Shown here: positions 43,651 through 58,029 of the stretch, one piece after another | Layout: every line of letters begins with the position of its first letter | Numbering within the stretch: the first letter of the stretch is position 1 | Source: Monoplex corrugatus | Lineage: Eukaryota; Mollusca; Gastropoda; Littorinimorpha; Ranellidae | Assembly: GCA_030674185.1 (NCBI GenBank) | Contig: CM060307.1 | Location: 65,936,266-66,000,265, forward strand | Direction: 5' to 3' | DNA length: 64,000 nucleotides | Notes under the pieces: generated by a model | Databases searched by the model: none | What the model saw: only the letters and a program-made list of their open reading frames with translations | Told to the model about the DNA's origin: nothing | Made by a program: the position numbers and the translations under genes

Positions 43651-45633
43651 TATACTGATTATATCGAGTGAATTTGCAATTCAGTTAACATTGGTTATCA
43701 AGAGAACATAATAACTACTGCTAACGTAATTCATAAACTGTAAATGTAAGTTCACTACTAGATGGCACAAAATCACCTTGCTGATACATTAGTATTAGTT
43801 ACAATGCTACTATGTTCACACAGTAATGAGTATCAATCTAACAGAAAATTTCATATCTGTTATTACATGATATATCTTTCCGAAGACAGAGTGTGACTGT
43901 CTTTAAGGTGGAATTAAAAAAGCAAACAAATACATATATATATACAAAAATCCACCCCCTCTGCTAGATATGCTGGTATACATGCTAGAATTTATGTGTT
44001 TAGATAGGCAGAGCTGGCAGGAACCCTAACCTGTGTATGAAGAATACAATGACATAACATAATCACTTCAGATTTCAATTTTGCCTTTCAAACACTGAAA
44101 TCATTATCATCCCTTATTTAATTCATGGAATTTAGTTGCATTTGAAATGTTGTGTCATTCAACTGTGTTCAGTTTTGACAATCATTCTTTATCTATCACA
44201 GACTCAATGTAAAATATCTTCTTCTTGTATTGTACCTGTCCCAAAACAAATGCCTGTCCTTTTGACTTGTCCTCTGGCATTATCATCTGCTGTCACAATC
44301 ATTTTTAAAACAGTGGTGCCAGTTCACTTACAGGATTCTGTGAAAGATTTTTTGAACACATAATTTGCATTCATGAGGAAGAAACAGAAGTGTTAATGAT
44401 GCTATTTTATGTGTTTTAAACAAGATTTATGAATGTCTTAACACACCTGGCACTCACTTATGTTGTATGCGCTTGTTTTATTTCACAAGTTCTTCCATCA
44501 CAATACAACCATATCTTTTACTGTTTTAGCAAGACACTTTTTGCACATGAACTTCAAAGGGCCAACTGTTTATGGATTTCAATTTATTTCACTGACAGCA
44601 GCCAATCTGATGCATTCTACTCAGAATGAAACACATCACCTGCTTTACAAGCATAGTTCTAACCTTCCCATTCAAAGATCTCAGTACTGAGACAGCACTC
44701 TGCTGCCTGCAAGGCTCTTTTTGACTACTGCCCTGCCTTTTTCTTTTTTTTTTCATTGTGATGTTATAGTAGTGTCTTTTCTCTCTTTACCTGTATGTGG
44801 AAGGCAGTAGGGAATTCATGCATGGAGTCGAGACATGTCATGATTATTGGTTGCTGTTTTACAGAATTGTTATTTTGTGGTGTTTTGATTTCGTACATGT
44901 TTAGTCATGATTAGTGATTGATTTGTGATTATGTTTTGAGAAGATCTGAGATGAGAATGATGTAGACTGATCAGATCTGCATCATGGGTGACCAAAAATG
45001 ACGTAAACTTCCAACTTCGTAACTAATAACATAATAATTAATATATAAATTGATATCATTTGATTCAATGATTGTGAACAATTTTAGTCGAAATAACGAC
45101 AGGTGTTTCATTATTCAAACCTGCAAAACGGACCTGCTGAAAAATTCATTTTTCAACCGCACTACAACTGAACAAGAGCCTGAAAGTGAGAGAGGAATTC
45201 TCAAGTAAACACAATCTGACAGTCACAATGTGAATGTGAATGTCTAGGCCTAATGCTAATTCAATCAATCAAATGAATACGTCACAAACACAATCCACGC
45301 CGATTCGATAACTTGGTTCCGTACATTTTAACAAAGAAGCTGGCAATCCACCACCATTAAACCAGCTAGATCCCCATCCCCATTCCACCCTAAAGTAGTA
45401 GTAGTAGTAGTAGCTGAGGCAGTTAACTACGTCAGTCACCTGGATTCTACGATGAAAATGAAACAGAAAATAGGCCTAATTAATTTTGATGTCGTTTGAA
45501 TTTCACACCAAAGAGTAGGCGACTCTCCTGTCCCATGCTGTACGGTAGATAACTCGTGATAGTGAACCCATGTGGACGGAACGCTCGTAGTGCTGCGCGT
45601 ACTTGACTACTGACCAGATTAATTATTAACATA
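43651..45633. other. Interval between divergent gene 2 and SPR
   Basis: Presumably holds both promoters and any 5' exon of gene 2, but I see no diagnostic element. At 44215-44360 a translation SSCIVPVPKQMPV..LSSAVTIIFKTVVPVHLQ resembles a decayed LINE RT start. A (GTA)n is at 45395-45412. Confidence 0.45.
44215..44360 (+). pseudogene. Possible decayed LINE RT fragment
   Basis: VPVPK followed by LALSSAVTIIFKTVVPVHL resembles the IIPVPKK...RPVALTSVVMKTFERLVL start of some LINE reverse transcriptases. Weak, one frame only. Confidence 0.35.
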
Positions 45634-48697
<3,064 letters not shown>

Positions 48698-49640
48698 ATC
48701 TATGTATGATTAAGGAAATGATTGCCTTGACAGTTTTAATCAATCATGAGTCAAAGACTGCATATCAGACTAAAATTTTAAGGGCCTCTCACCCAAACTG
48801 TGTTGTGCACACTAATCATCATCTGGTCCTGTGATCAATGTGAATATTTTGGGGACTGTTGGTATGAGTAGACATGATCTCCATCACTGTCTATGGGGTG
48901 CAGTAGTTAGTAGGTTTGCCACCCTGCTGTCCTTTGTAGATCTTAGAGATGACCAATTCTAAGGGTACCCTGACAGATGATCTTGGATAATGTGTCACCA
49001 GACTAGTTAAGCATGTAGCATATTTACACAGAGCAATAATTCTGCACAAAACAATAAATTAGCTTCTTACATGAGGCTGTACAAATGGATCAAATCTGTG
49101 GGGGATGCCGGGGGCTCTTTCAGTAAAACCAGTATCCCCACCTTCCTAAAATTCTGTGTACAAATTCAATCTTTTCTGTCCCTGTCTTTGTTTTTGCCTT
49201 GTTACTTTGCTTTCTGTCATTTCTTCCTACCATTTTCTGCCTTGCTGGTCCATTCACCTGTATGTGTTCGATAAAGTCTTACATACTTTTTCTTGGGATT
49301 GATAATTGAAACATGTATTACGTGCATTTTGGGCTCTAGGGAGATAAGATATGCGGAAGCAATTTTAGGTAACTTAGACCTGTTTTTATATATGTTTTGG
49401 TGTACTTAGATATGCTTACATTTGTATTCAGGTGTGTTTTTTTAAATTCCCAGAGCGATAAATTGGACGGAGTAGTCAATGCCAGGGGCATGGCCTTAGA
49501 ATGCATTGATATGTGTGCTTAATTTTCTTTTCGTTTTTTTTCCTGTAGAAGTTTTGTATGTTTTGAAGCGGTTATAGCCCTGATATGGCTCTGCTCAGTT
49601 GGCTGGGCTTTAAACAGCAATAAAAAAAAAAAAGTCTTTT
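48698..49640 (+). other. SPR: SPR 3' UTR and downstream repeat
   Basis: The first AATAAA after the stop is 49053-49058. From about 49,097 an interspersed ~540-bp repeat starts in the sense direction and ends with its own AATAAA (49619-49624) and an A run, so SPR transcripts could end at either place. Confidence 0.5.
49097..49632 (+). repeat. ~540-bp interspersed repeat with poly(A) end
   Basis: Begins CTGTGGGGGATGCCGGGGGC, ends GCCCTGATATGGCTCTGC, TTGGCTGGGCTTTAAACAGC, AATAAA and an A run. Found also at 42734-43292 (minus) and, diverged, at 1020-1360 (minus). No ORF. The A-rich end suggests retroposition; no Pol III boxes seen. Confidence 0.8.
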
Positions 49641-50500
49641 CATCAAGTTTTCATGACCTTGAGCAGTCATAGACACTTTAGATACCAGGTTATGCTTTTC
49701 ATGACATATAGTACTAGGATTGATTTTTTATCCCATGTTTAATCAAGATGATTGCCTTTTCATGTATATATGTGACAGCATGGGAAAACTTGGCTAAAGA
49801 TGTAGCCATTTGATAATGGCCATGGTTAAAGATAACTGGACAGGGTCAGAATTATGACAGCTGAGATGCTTCAATATTTCTAGTCTTAAAGATCTAATCT
49901 TCATTTTTGTTTTTTATATTGATTTGTAAACTTTGAAATTTGAAAATGAGTTAAAAACTCTTTAACCTAGTTTTCCATGCTGCATCACATATTTTTTAAC
50001 TGAATCTGTTGTTCACGTGAAAGTCATACTATCTTTGTTGTGATAAATTGCCATGTCTGTTTCGTGCAGTCATTCAGTTTTACTGCATTTATATTTCATG
50101 ACATTCCAGTTTATTGAGTCAGAGTTTGATCACATGTGTGAAAAAACATCATAATATTTTATGGTTGCCTTGCTGTATCCTACACATAATTAGCTGCCTC
50201 TGTAGTTCATCATTTTGCTGCAATTTCTACTTGATGAATCATTGTGACCCATATTTTACATGCAGTCAATTCCAAACAGCAACATCACCATAAGATTCTC
50301 CAGATTTACATCTGTCCTTATGCAGAATACAAATGCACCGCCTAAAACATTTTTAAGACAGCTTATGCTGAAGGAAGTGTCTAAGGTTGTATAGTTGAAT
50401 TCTTCCTAAGTATAATTGTAAATCATCTTCTTGTTGTTGCTGTTGTTGTTTTCCAAAGAGAAAGTGAATTAGAATGGGTTGACTTTCTTCTTATTATTAT
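49641..50500. other. Intergenic, nothing recognised
   Basis: AT-rich with no ORF or repeat structure that I can support. Confidence 0.5.
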
Positions 50501-50504
50501 TATT

Positions 50505-50635
50505 TTGACTATCCTGCTGTTTATTGATGTTTACAAACACTATCTTGCTGTTTATTGATGTTTACAAACACTATCCTGCTGTTTATTGATGTTTACAAAC
50601 ACTATCTTGCTGTTTATTAATATTTACAGATCTAC
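50505..50635. repeat. ~31-bp tandem repeat, four copies
   Basis: Unit CTATCTTGCTGTTTATTGAT then GTTTACAAACA; copies almost identical. Confidence 0.93.
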
Positions 50636-50689
50636 TCAAATATTCATGTGTGTGATAGTTCTTATTTGATAGTTTCATCGTATGTATGT

Positions 50690-52405
50690 ATGGTTGACAG
50701 GACACTGGAGCAATAGAATGCTCTGAAGAGTTGATTCTGGCCCTTATTGCTGCACGCTTTTCCATTTAGCCGCTTCGTCTTTCTTTTTCATAAGCTTCTG
50801 TTCCCTAGCGAACAGCGTCCCTCCATTCAGACCTGTTTGTGGCCATGATTTCCCATCATTCTTCATCAATGTCACATTTCTGGACAGATTTTTTCAGGGT
50901 GTCTTTGTAGCGAAGCTTTGGCCATCCTCTTGGTTATTGGCCCTCTGTCAGTACACCATAGAAGAGTCATTTGGTAGCCTGTTATCTTGCATGCGCACAA
51001 GATGTCCAGACCATCTTAGCTGTGAGACTGTGTTAGCAGTGCATCTATGCTTGGCATCTGGGCTTGCAAAAGTACATTGACGTTTGAGACTGGTTGTACC
51101 ATTTGATGTTTAAGATACATCGGAGGCAGTGCTGGCGAAACTGATTTAGTAGCTTGACATTCCTACGGTAGAGAGTCCAGGTCTCACATCCATACAGCAA
51201 TGCAATCAGGACTACTGCCCTGTATACTGCGCTCTTTGTCTCCAGTTTCAAGTCCCTTTCATTTCATACGCACTTGTGGAGTCTGCCATAGGAAGCACAT
51301 GCCTTAGTGATGCAGTTGGATACCTCCTTATCGAGACTGTTGGAAGAGGAGAGACTGCTACCAAGATAGGAGAAGGAGTCAACATTGTTAAGGACCTTTC
51401 CGTCAATTTTCATTTCAGGTATGTTTGCTGTTGATCCCTTTGCAGATTGAAACATCACTTCAGTGTTCTTGATGCTTACTATTAATCCAAAGCGCTTAGT
51501 GGCCACAGACAAAGAATCTGTAAGTCTTTGAATGTCATCCACCAAGTGGGCAATGATAGCACAGTCATCAGCATTCAGGGGGTCACAAACAAATGATTTA
51601 AAGACTTTCGTCTTTGCATTCAGGCGTTGAGTATTGAAGATTCCTCCATCTGTCCTGTATGTGATCTTGAAGGCAAAGAGAAGCATCATGCTAAAAAGGA
51701 AGCTGAAGAGTGTTGGTGCAAGAACACATCTTTGCTTGACTCCGTTAGTGATGGGGAATTCATCATCTTCACTGCTGTTGACTGATCTTGCGTTCATGAC
51801 ATCGTAAAAGCATCCGATTGTTTTTACCATCTTGGGAGGGTTTCCAATTCGGGAAAGTACGTTCCACAGTCCTGGGCGTGACACTGTGTCAAACGCCTTG
51901 TTGAGGTCGACAAAGAGGATGTAGAGATCCATATTTTCTTTCTTACATTTTTCTTGGATCTGTCTTGCAGTGAATATCGTGTCGACTGTCCCTCTGTTCT
52001 GGTGAAAACCACACTGGCTTTCTGGTACTGTCTCATCAAGAAGATGGGTATTCAACCTGTTTGAGATGACCTTGGAGAGGATCTTGTCTGCAGTGCTCAA
52101 AAGGGAGATCCCACAATAGTTGTCACAGCTGGATTTGTCACCTTTGCCTTTTATAGGTGCACAAGTCTGGCATCTTTCAGATCTTTGGGTAAACTTCTGT
52201 ATCAGTGACTGACCACCTGATTTAAAAGTTTTAGGTGGAATACCATCGGAGCCTGCTGATTTACCACATTGCAAGTCTGCAGTTGCTTCTGTTACCTCAT
52301 CTTCCATGGGTTGGTCGTCAAATTCCATATGTAGGGGTCTTGTGGTGTGTGTGCTTGCTGCGTGCATGGAGACATGCTTTTTAATGTGTTTTGTGAACAT
52401 TGATA
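50690..52405 (-). mobile_element. RTE-like LINE of the type often labelled craniofacial development protein 2-like, 5'-truncated
   Basis: Minus strand: GKSAGSDGIPP, NYCGISLLSTADKILSKVISNRL, PESQCGFHQNRGTVDTIF, DLNKAFDT, TNGVKQRCVLAP, NADDCAIIAH, then (after a frameshift at about 51260) KSAVYRAVVLIALLYGCETWTLYRR and, in decayed frames, the GRPK..YKD-type tail to about 50,800. The endonuclease is missing and a few RT residues before NYCGISLL are deleted. ADDC replaces the usual YADD, as is normal in this family. This is a different family from the (TGA)n-tailed copies. Confidence 0.85.
51264..52400 (-). pseudogene. RTE-like RT ORF, 378 codons
   Basis: Open core of the element above, covering RT fingers through thumb. 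The C-terminal part is continued out of frame at 51251-51045. No function can be expected without the endonuclease. Confidence 0.85.
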
Positions 52406-52519
52406 CTGTTTACAATAAAGTTAGAAATTTCATTTATAAAGCCGCTTTGTTGTTGTGTCTTTGCAGTTTTTTTGCTGTGTAGGCCTACTTACCAGTACTC
52501 ACAATCATTCGACCTAAAG

Positions 52520-52925
52520 TCCTTGTCATGTAGGCCATCCTTTGTTCAAACTTTTCCCACTCCTTGGATCAGATAATAAAACCCCAACTATTTTTTGTCC
52601 AGTGTTTACATCCCTTTGTTCTCGAAAAAAAGCCATCACTCCTCTGTCCATATCTGCGTAGCGTTTTTCCTCAACGCCTCTTTGTTCCTGGGTGAAAGAA
52701 AAAGTCCTTGTTTGTCCACTTTTGTGCCCTTTGTTCCCTCCAGAAGCCTCAGCACTCCCTTGTAATTTCTTATGCCTCTGTTCATAAAAAGCCCAAGCAC
52801 TCCATTTCATATGCCTTTGTTCCGGAAAACCACCAACGTTTCTTTGTAAAAATTTGTACCCATCCCTTTGTTCGAGGAAAAAAAAACAGCACTCCGTTGT
52901 CCACTTTACACACGTTTTCTTTATG
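52520..52925. repeat. Degenerate ~60-bp minisatellite
   Basis: Repeating pattern CACTCCxTTGT...TTTGTTC..GAAAAA(C)CC, about six copies, each containing CCTTTGTTC- or CTCTGTTC-like and AGCACTCC-like blocks. The minus-strand ORF here shows the matching ~20-residue EQR repeat and is probably a by-product. Confidence 0.65.
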
Positions 52926-53038
52926 ATTAATTTGTATATTATCCATTGGCCTCCATTTCATTTTTAATTTTTTGTCCTCATCACTTTCGGAGAACGCAGA
53001 TTGTGCAGCACATAATTTATGTCCATCCCATACTCCTA

Positions 53039-53558
53039 TTAGCGCGACTTTGCGTCGGGATCCGTGAGATCGTAGTAGCTGTCTGAGGATGAGAAGTTCT
53101 GATTTCCATCTAGAGGACTCGTCATTCCATTGTTCCAGTTCAGGAAGTAAGTAAGATACTCGACCACATCAGGTGCCGAGACATTCACTGTGCCGTCATA
53201 TAAAGCGCGTTGTCCATAGTTGAAAGTAAATGGCATACCAGGACGAAGTTCTGTGAAAGTCATGCCATCTTCTGCCTTATTATTGGACTGGGATAATTTC
53301 TGTTGAGGATGGCTGGGAGAAGTTGCTGCCCTGATTGCTGGAGTCCGACTGTGCACTGGAATAATGGCTAGCATCATACACGCTGACATGGCCGCTTGAG
53401 TTGTTTTGTTGTATGACCACTTGTGTTGTTTGTAAGTTCCTAAATCCGTTTGTGTTGTCGTGGCCACTAAAACCGTTCGTGTACATCTGATCTACAGCCT
53501 CACCAGTGCTGCGCACAGCTACTTCCTTAGTGATTTTGAACATATTTCTACATTTCAA
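53039..53558 (-). pseudogene. Unrecognised ORF pair, possible frameshifted single-exon gene
   Basis: Minus strand 53558-53280 encodes an S/N/Q-rich protein beginning MFKITKEVAVRSTGEAV and ending at a TAA; an overlapping frame continues with KAEDGMTFTELRPGMPFTFN and ends DLTDPDAKSR. The two halves look like one protein split by a frameshift near 53290: codon use and composition are protein-like in both. I do not recognise it. It could be a retrocopy, a terminal exon, or a real gene with an assembly indel. Confidence 0.4.
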
Positions 53559-53929
53559 AATACACCATTTCTGACTTTACTGATGTTTTACAGATACACG
53601 GACGCGATACAAAATGTTATTTAATCATAAACATTACATCCAAAATATCAAATATGTTCGTTGCTTTTACTGTCGAACTTGCGGTCACATTCTATGTTAT
53701 CATACAAAGCTGCACTTAATATCGACGTCAAGATGATTGTAGAATAAATTTGTTACGCTTAACGTATTATGTAGTGCTGTTTGACGTAGTACACGCGCGT
53801 CGATCTAAATATAGACAGTTTCTGATCATTTTTAACAGCAGAGTCTTTAATTATTGGAGTGAAAGCTGGACCTGATATAGTTTCCATGACTAGTTCTATT
53901 CTAGTGACGATACCCCAAACATTTCCCTT

Positions 53930-54175
53930 CATAGACTACTTACATCTCTCATCCTACAAAATAATACTGCACATCGACTGGAACCACCTCGACAGTACCA
54001 CTGTGAACACCAAGACCATAGAGTCCTTTAAGGTGGCACTAGCCTTGGCCAGACGCCACTAAAAACAATGCTGCGCACCCCCAGACTTTCCGTTGCGTTA
54101 ATGCCAGATCTTTGGATGTAGCAACGTATAAAGACAGAACAGAACATCAAGGTCACCAGCTTATTCAAGGGAAAT
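53930..54175 (+). mobile_element. 3' end of another CR1-like LINE
   Basis: Plus strand DYLHLSSYKIILHIDWNHLDSTTVNTKTIESFKVAL followed by a stop matches the W-N-x-L..T-V..S-F-K end of CR1-type RT ORFs. The next bases (CTGCGCACCCCCAGACTTTCCGTTGCG) look like its short 3' UTR. Confidence 0.6.
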
Positions 54176-54229
54176 ACATGTAATGACAGGGGCGTGATTT
54201 GAGCACACCCTCAATGGCGCATTCATGAA

Positions 54230-54370
54230 GTGGCTGAGGCCAGTGAGCCCATAGCACGCTCAACTGTGGGTAGGAGCCGGTTAGAGCCAAAAATCCCACA
54301 ATGATTTTTTAAGTGGCTGATAGGGATTCGAACCCAAAACCTTCCAATTTGTAGTCTACTGTGCTAACCA
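54230..54370 (-). repeat. tRNA-derived SINE
   Basis: Minus strand: TAGTGGTTAGCACAGTAGAC (box A) and TTTTGGGTTCGAATCCC (box B) with tRNA-like spacing, then a body containing TTTTTGGCTCTAACCGGCTC. The best Pol III promoter match in the window. Confidence 0.8.
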
Positions 54371-54489
54371 CTAATAAAACATGACGTGTATCAAGGACAT
54401 TGGTAGACTGCCACAACAAAGTAAACATACTGAAAATATTAAACAAGTAGCCTACCCTAGAATGTGGCACCACACTGACTGAATCAGAG

Positions 54490-55160
54490 CATATGAACAG
54501 ATGGAATGAATATGGAGTATCCCTTTTTAGCGACAATAGCCATCAAGACACTCTATGCTCTGACCTGAACTGTCCAGAATCAGAACCAGAATCACTTTTA
54601 AGTGAAATTGAACCAGCCACCAAGCAGTTAACAAGAAGAAAATCCCCAGGAATTGATCATGTTCCAGGAGAACTGACGATTGTGTTGAACAGGTGGAGAT
54701 GAATGACGCTGTCAAATGCTTTTCTATAGTCTATGAAGGTGGCAAAAGCTTTTTTTTTCAGTGCTTTTTATTTTCTTTATGACTGTTTGTAGCACAAATA
54801 ACATGTCAGTTAAAATATACTGAAAAAAAGGACTAAAAGCAATGCACCATCTTTGTTGTTAAATCTGGAATACTCATTAGTGGTCAACAGATTGGAAACT
54901 TCAAGAATTTGTGATGTTTCACAAGAGTGGTAATGTCAAAGATTGCAACAACTGCAGAACCATTACCCTAATCGATCACGCCAGTAAGATTTTGCTCATA
55001 GTTACTCTTAACAGAATGAAGCCCAAAATAGAAGAAGAACTATCTGAATGCAAGGCAGCTACAGATCCAACAGAGGCACAACTGACATGTTATTTGTGCT
55101 ACAAACACTCAGAGAGAAAATAAAAAGCACTGAAAAAGCTTTTGTCACCTTCACAAGTCC
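54490..55160 (+). mobile_element. Rearranged RTE-like RT fragment
   Basis: Plus strand EIEPATKQLTRRKSPGIDHVPGEL (54600-54680), then an inverted piece of the same RT, then WSTDWKLQEFVMFHKSGNVKDCNNCRTITLIDHASKILL..LNRMKPKIEEEL and LREKIKSTEKAFVTF (to 55156). The 42-bp satellite takes over exactly where the RT should continue. Confidence 0.85.
54733..54824 (-). repeat. Inverted copy of RT segment 55078-55160
   Basis: Its reverse complement reads AACTGACATGTTATTTGTGC, TACAAACA, AAGAAAATAAAAAGCACTG and AAGCTTTTG-CACCTTCA, the same as 55080-55158 with few changes. It extends beyond, to the RT codons for DYRKAFDSVI, which the direct copy lacks. Confidence 0.9.
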
Positions 55161-56895
55161 CTACATCATTCCTCAAACTCTATGGCCTACTATCACAAGT
55201 CCCAACGTCATTCCTCAAACTCCATTGTCTACTATCAAGTCCCTACATCATTCCTTACGCTCCATGGTCTACTATCACAAGTCCCCACATCATTCCTCAA
55301 ACTCTATGGTTTACTATCACAAGTCCCCACATCATTCCTCAAACTCCATGGTCGACTATCACAAGTCCCCACATCATTCCTCAAACTCCATGGTCTACTA
55401 TCACAAAGTCCCCACATCATTCCTCAAACTCCATGGTCTACTATCACAAGTCCCCACATCATTCCTCAAACTCTATGGTCTACTATCACAAGTCCCCACA
55501 TCATTCCTCAAACTCTATGGTCTACTATCACAAGTCCCCACATCATTCCTCAAACTCCATGGTTTTACTATCACAAGTCCCCACATCATTCCTCAAACTC
55601 TATGGTTTACTATCACAAGTCCCCACATCATTCCTCAAACTCCTATGGTTTACTATCACAAGTCCCCACATCATTCCTCAAACTCTATGGTTTACTATCA
55701 CAAGTCCCCACATCATTCCTCAAACTCTATGGCCTACTATCACAAGTCCCCACATCATTCCTCAAACTCTATGGTTACTATCACAAGTCCCCACATCATT
55801 CCTCAAACTCTATGGTTTACTATGACAAGTCCCCACATCATTCCTCAAACTCTATGGTTTACTATCACAAGTCCCCACATCATTCCTCAAACTCCATGGT
55901 CTACTATCAAGTCCCCACATCATTCCTCAAACTCTATGGTTTACTATCACAAGTCCCCGCATCATTCCTCAAACTCTATGGTTTACTATCACAAGTCCCC
56001 ACATCATTCCTCAAACTCCATGGTCTACTATCACAAGTCCCACATCATTCCTCAAACTCTATGGTTTACTATTACAAGTCCCCACATCATTCCTCAAACT
56101 CTATGGTTTACTATGACAAGTCCCCACATCATTCCTCAAACTCCATGGCCTACTATCACAAGTCCCAACATCATTCCTCAAACTCTATGGCCTACTATCA
56201 CAAGTCCCCACATCATTCCTCAAACTCTATGGCTACTATCACAAGTCCCTACATTATTCCTCAAACTCTATGACCTTACTATCACAAGTCCCTACATTAT
56301 TCCTCAAACTCCATGGTCTACTATTACAAGACCCCACGTCATCCCTCAAACTCATGGCTTCTATCACAAGTCTCTACATCATTCCTCAAACTCTATGGCC
56401 TACTATCACAAGCCCTTACATCATTCCTCAAACTCTATGGCCTACTATCACAAGTCCCTAATCATTCCTCAAACTCTATGGCCTACTATCACAAGTTCCC
56501 ACATCATTCTTCAAACTCTATGGCTTACTATCACAAGTCCCCTAAATCATTCCTCAAACTCTATGGCCTACTATCACAAGCCCCTACATCATTCCTCAAA
56601 CTCTATGACCTGCTATCACAGGCCCCTACATTATCCCTCAAACTCTATGGCCTACTATCACAAGTCCCTACATTATTCCTCAAACTCCATGGTCTACTAT
56701 CACAAACCCCATCATTTCTCAAACTCTATGACCTATTATCACAAGTCCCTACATTATTCCTCAAACTCCATGGTCTACTATCACAAACCCCATCATTCCT
56801 CAAACTCTATGACCTACTATCACAAGTCCTCACATCATTCCTAAAACTCCATGGTCTACTATCACGTCCTCACATCATTCCTAAAACTCCATGGT
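55157..56895. repeat. 42-bp satellite array, about 41 copies
   Basis: Unit TATGGTTTACTATCACAAGT + CCCCACATCATTCCTCAAAC + TC. Variation is in point changes (CTCTATGG/CTCCATGG, GGTTTAC/GGCCTAC) and occasional 1-2 base indels. All three forward frames lack stops (for example MVYYHKSPHHSSNS), so the 598-codon ORF is a by-product. Homogeneous in the centre, more divergent after 56,230. Confidence 0.98.
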
Positions 56896-56910
56896 CTATC
56901 CTGTGTTATC

Positions 56911-57332
56911 AGTAAGATTATGACATGACATAAATGACTCTCCCTGTGTATCTGTAAAATCATGACATGACATAAATGAGTCTCTTTGTGTATCTGTTAG
57001 ATTATGACATGACATAAATGACTCTCCCTGTTTATCTGTAAGATTATGACATAACATTAATGAGTCTCTTTCTGTATCTGTTAGATTATGACATGACATA
57101 AATGACTCTCCATATGTCTATTTGTAAGATTATGACATGACATAAATGACTCTCCTTGTGTATCTATGAGATTATGACATGATATAAATGGCTCTGTATG
57201 CATATCTGTTAGATTATGACATGACATAAGTGACTCTCCATGTATATTTGTAAGATTATGACATGACCTAAATGACTCCATGTATATTTGTAAGATTATG
57301 ACATGCCGTAAACGATTCTCCATGTATATCTG
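56911..57332. repeat. Second, unrelated 42-bp minisatellite, ten copies
   Basis: Unit ATTATGACATGACATAAATG + ACTCTCCCTGTGTATCTGTA + AG. The first five units alternate between a CTCTCCCTG type and a GTCTCTTTG type, an 84-bp higher-order unit. Directly follows the first array. Confidence 0.95.
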
Positions 57333-58025
57333 CGAATGCAGTGTATCAAGACAATGCGTCGACTGGTCGACTGTACGTGGTGTTTCTTTTTTTTTTTTTC
57401 TTTGCTTTTTTTCAAGAAGGTAAAAAATAAGGACATGACTTTAACACAGACATTGTAATGCACAAGACAGTCAGTACATACACATAACAATCGCACTAAA
57501 AACATTTACACTGTAGTATTAATGGAGCAGTGATGAAGAAGCTGAAATTGGACGGGAATTTTGGAGATTCAAATCAGTGACACTGAAGTTTAAGAGTTTA
57601 GTTTGATCACATATGTATTGTATGCATATGTTAAATTTCTGCTAAAATCTTTGGAAACCCGCTTCTGAACATTTTCATCAAAACTTATGTAAATGTGATT
57701 AATGATGATTGAATCAGGAAATTGAAGAATCTAAATTGATAATATCTATTTATGAGTATATAATAAGAACACGTTTCTCTAAATTTAGGGAGGGTTGTTG
57801 TGTCCACTAGAAGACGAAGCATATTCCAACATGCAGTTGTTTTCGGTTGCTATATCACGTTCCAGATTGCAATTCCACTTCGGACCAGCAGCGTCAGCGA
57901 TGTTATCACCTGAACCTGTGCTGTTGTATCTTTTGGTGAATTCATTAATTATACTGCACACAAGCTGTGTTTGTGAACTGGTTTCTGGTGTGCCTGTTCT
58001 GCAAGGACACAATACATACGAGCTC
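57333..58025. other. Unique-looking spacer
   Basis: No ORF or repeat structure beyond a T run at 57386-57400. Confidence 0.5.
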
Positions 58026-58029
58026 CATT

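Noticed and set aside
54230..54370. Functional tRNA gene
   Set aside because: Boxes A and B are good but the arms do not fold into a clean cloverleaf by eye and a SINE body follows.
55048..56844. 598-codon plus-strand ORF, the second longest in the window
   Set aside because: It is the translation of the 42-bp satellite; the other two forward frames are also open, and units carry frameshifting indels.
55157..57332. CRISPR-like look of regularly spaced repeats
   Set aside because: Units abut with no unique spacers, the context is eukaryotic and no cas gene is present; these are minisatellites.
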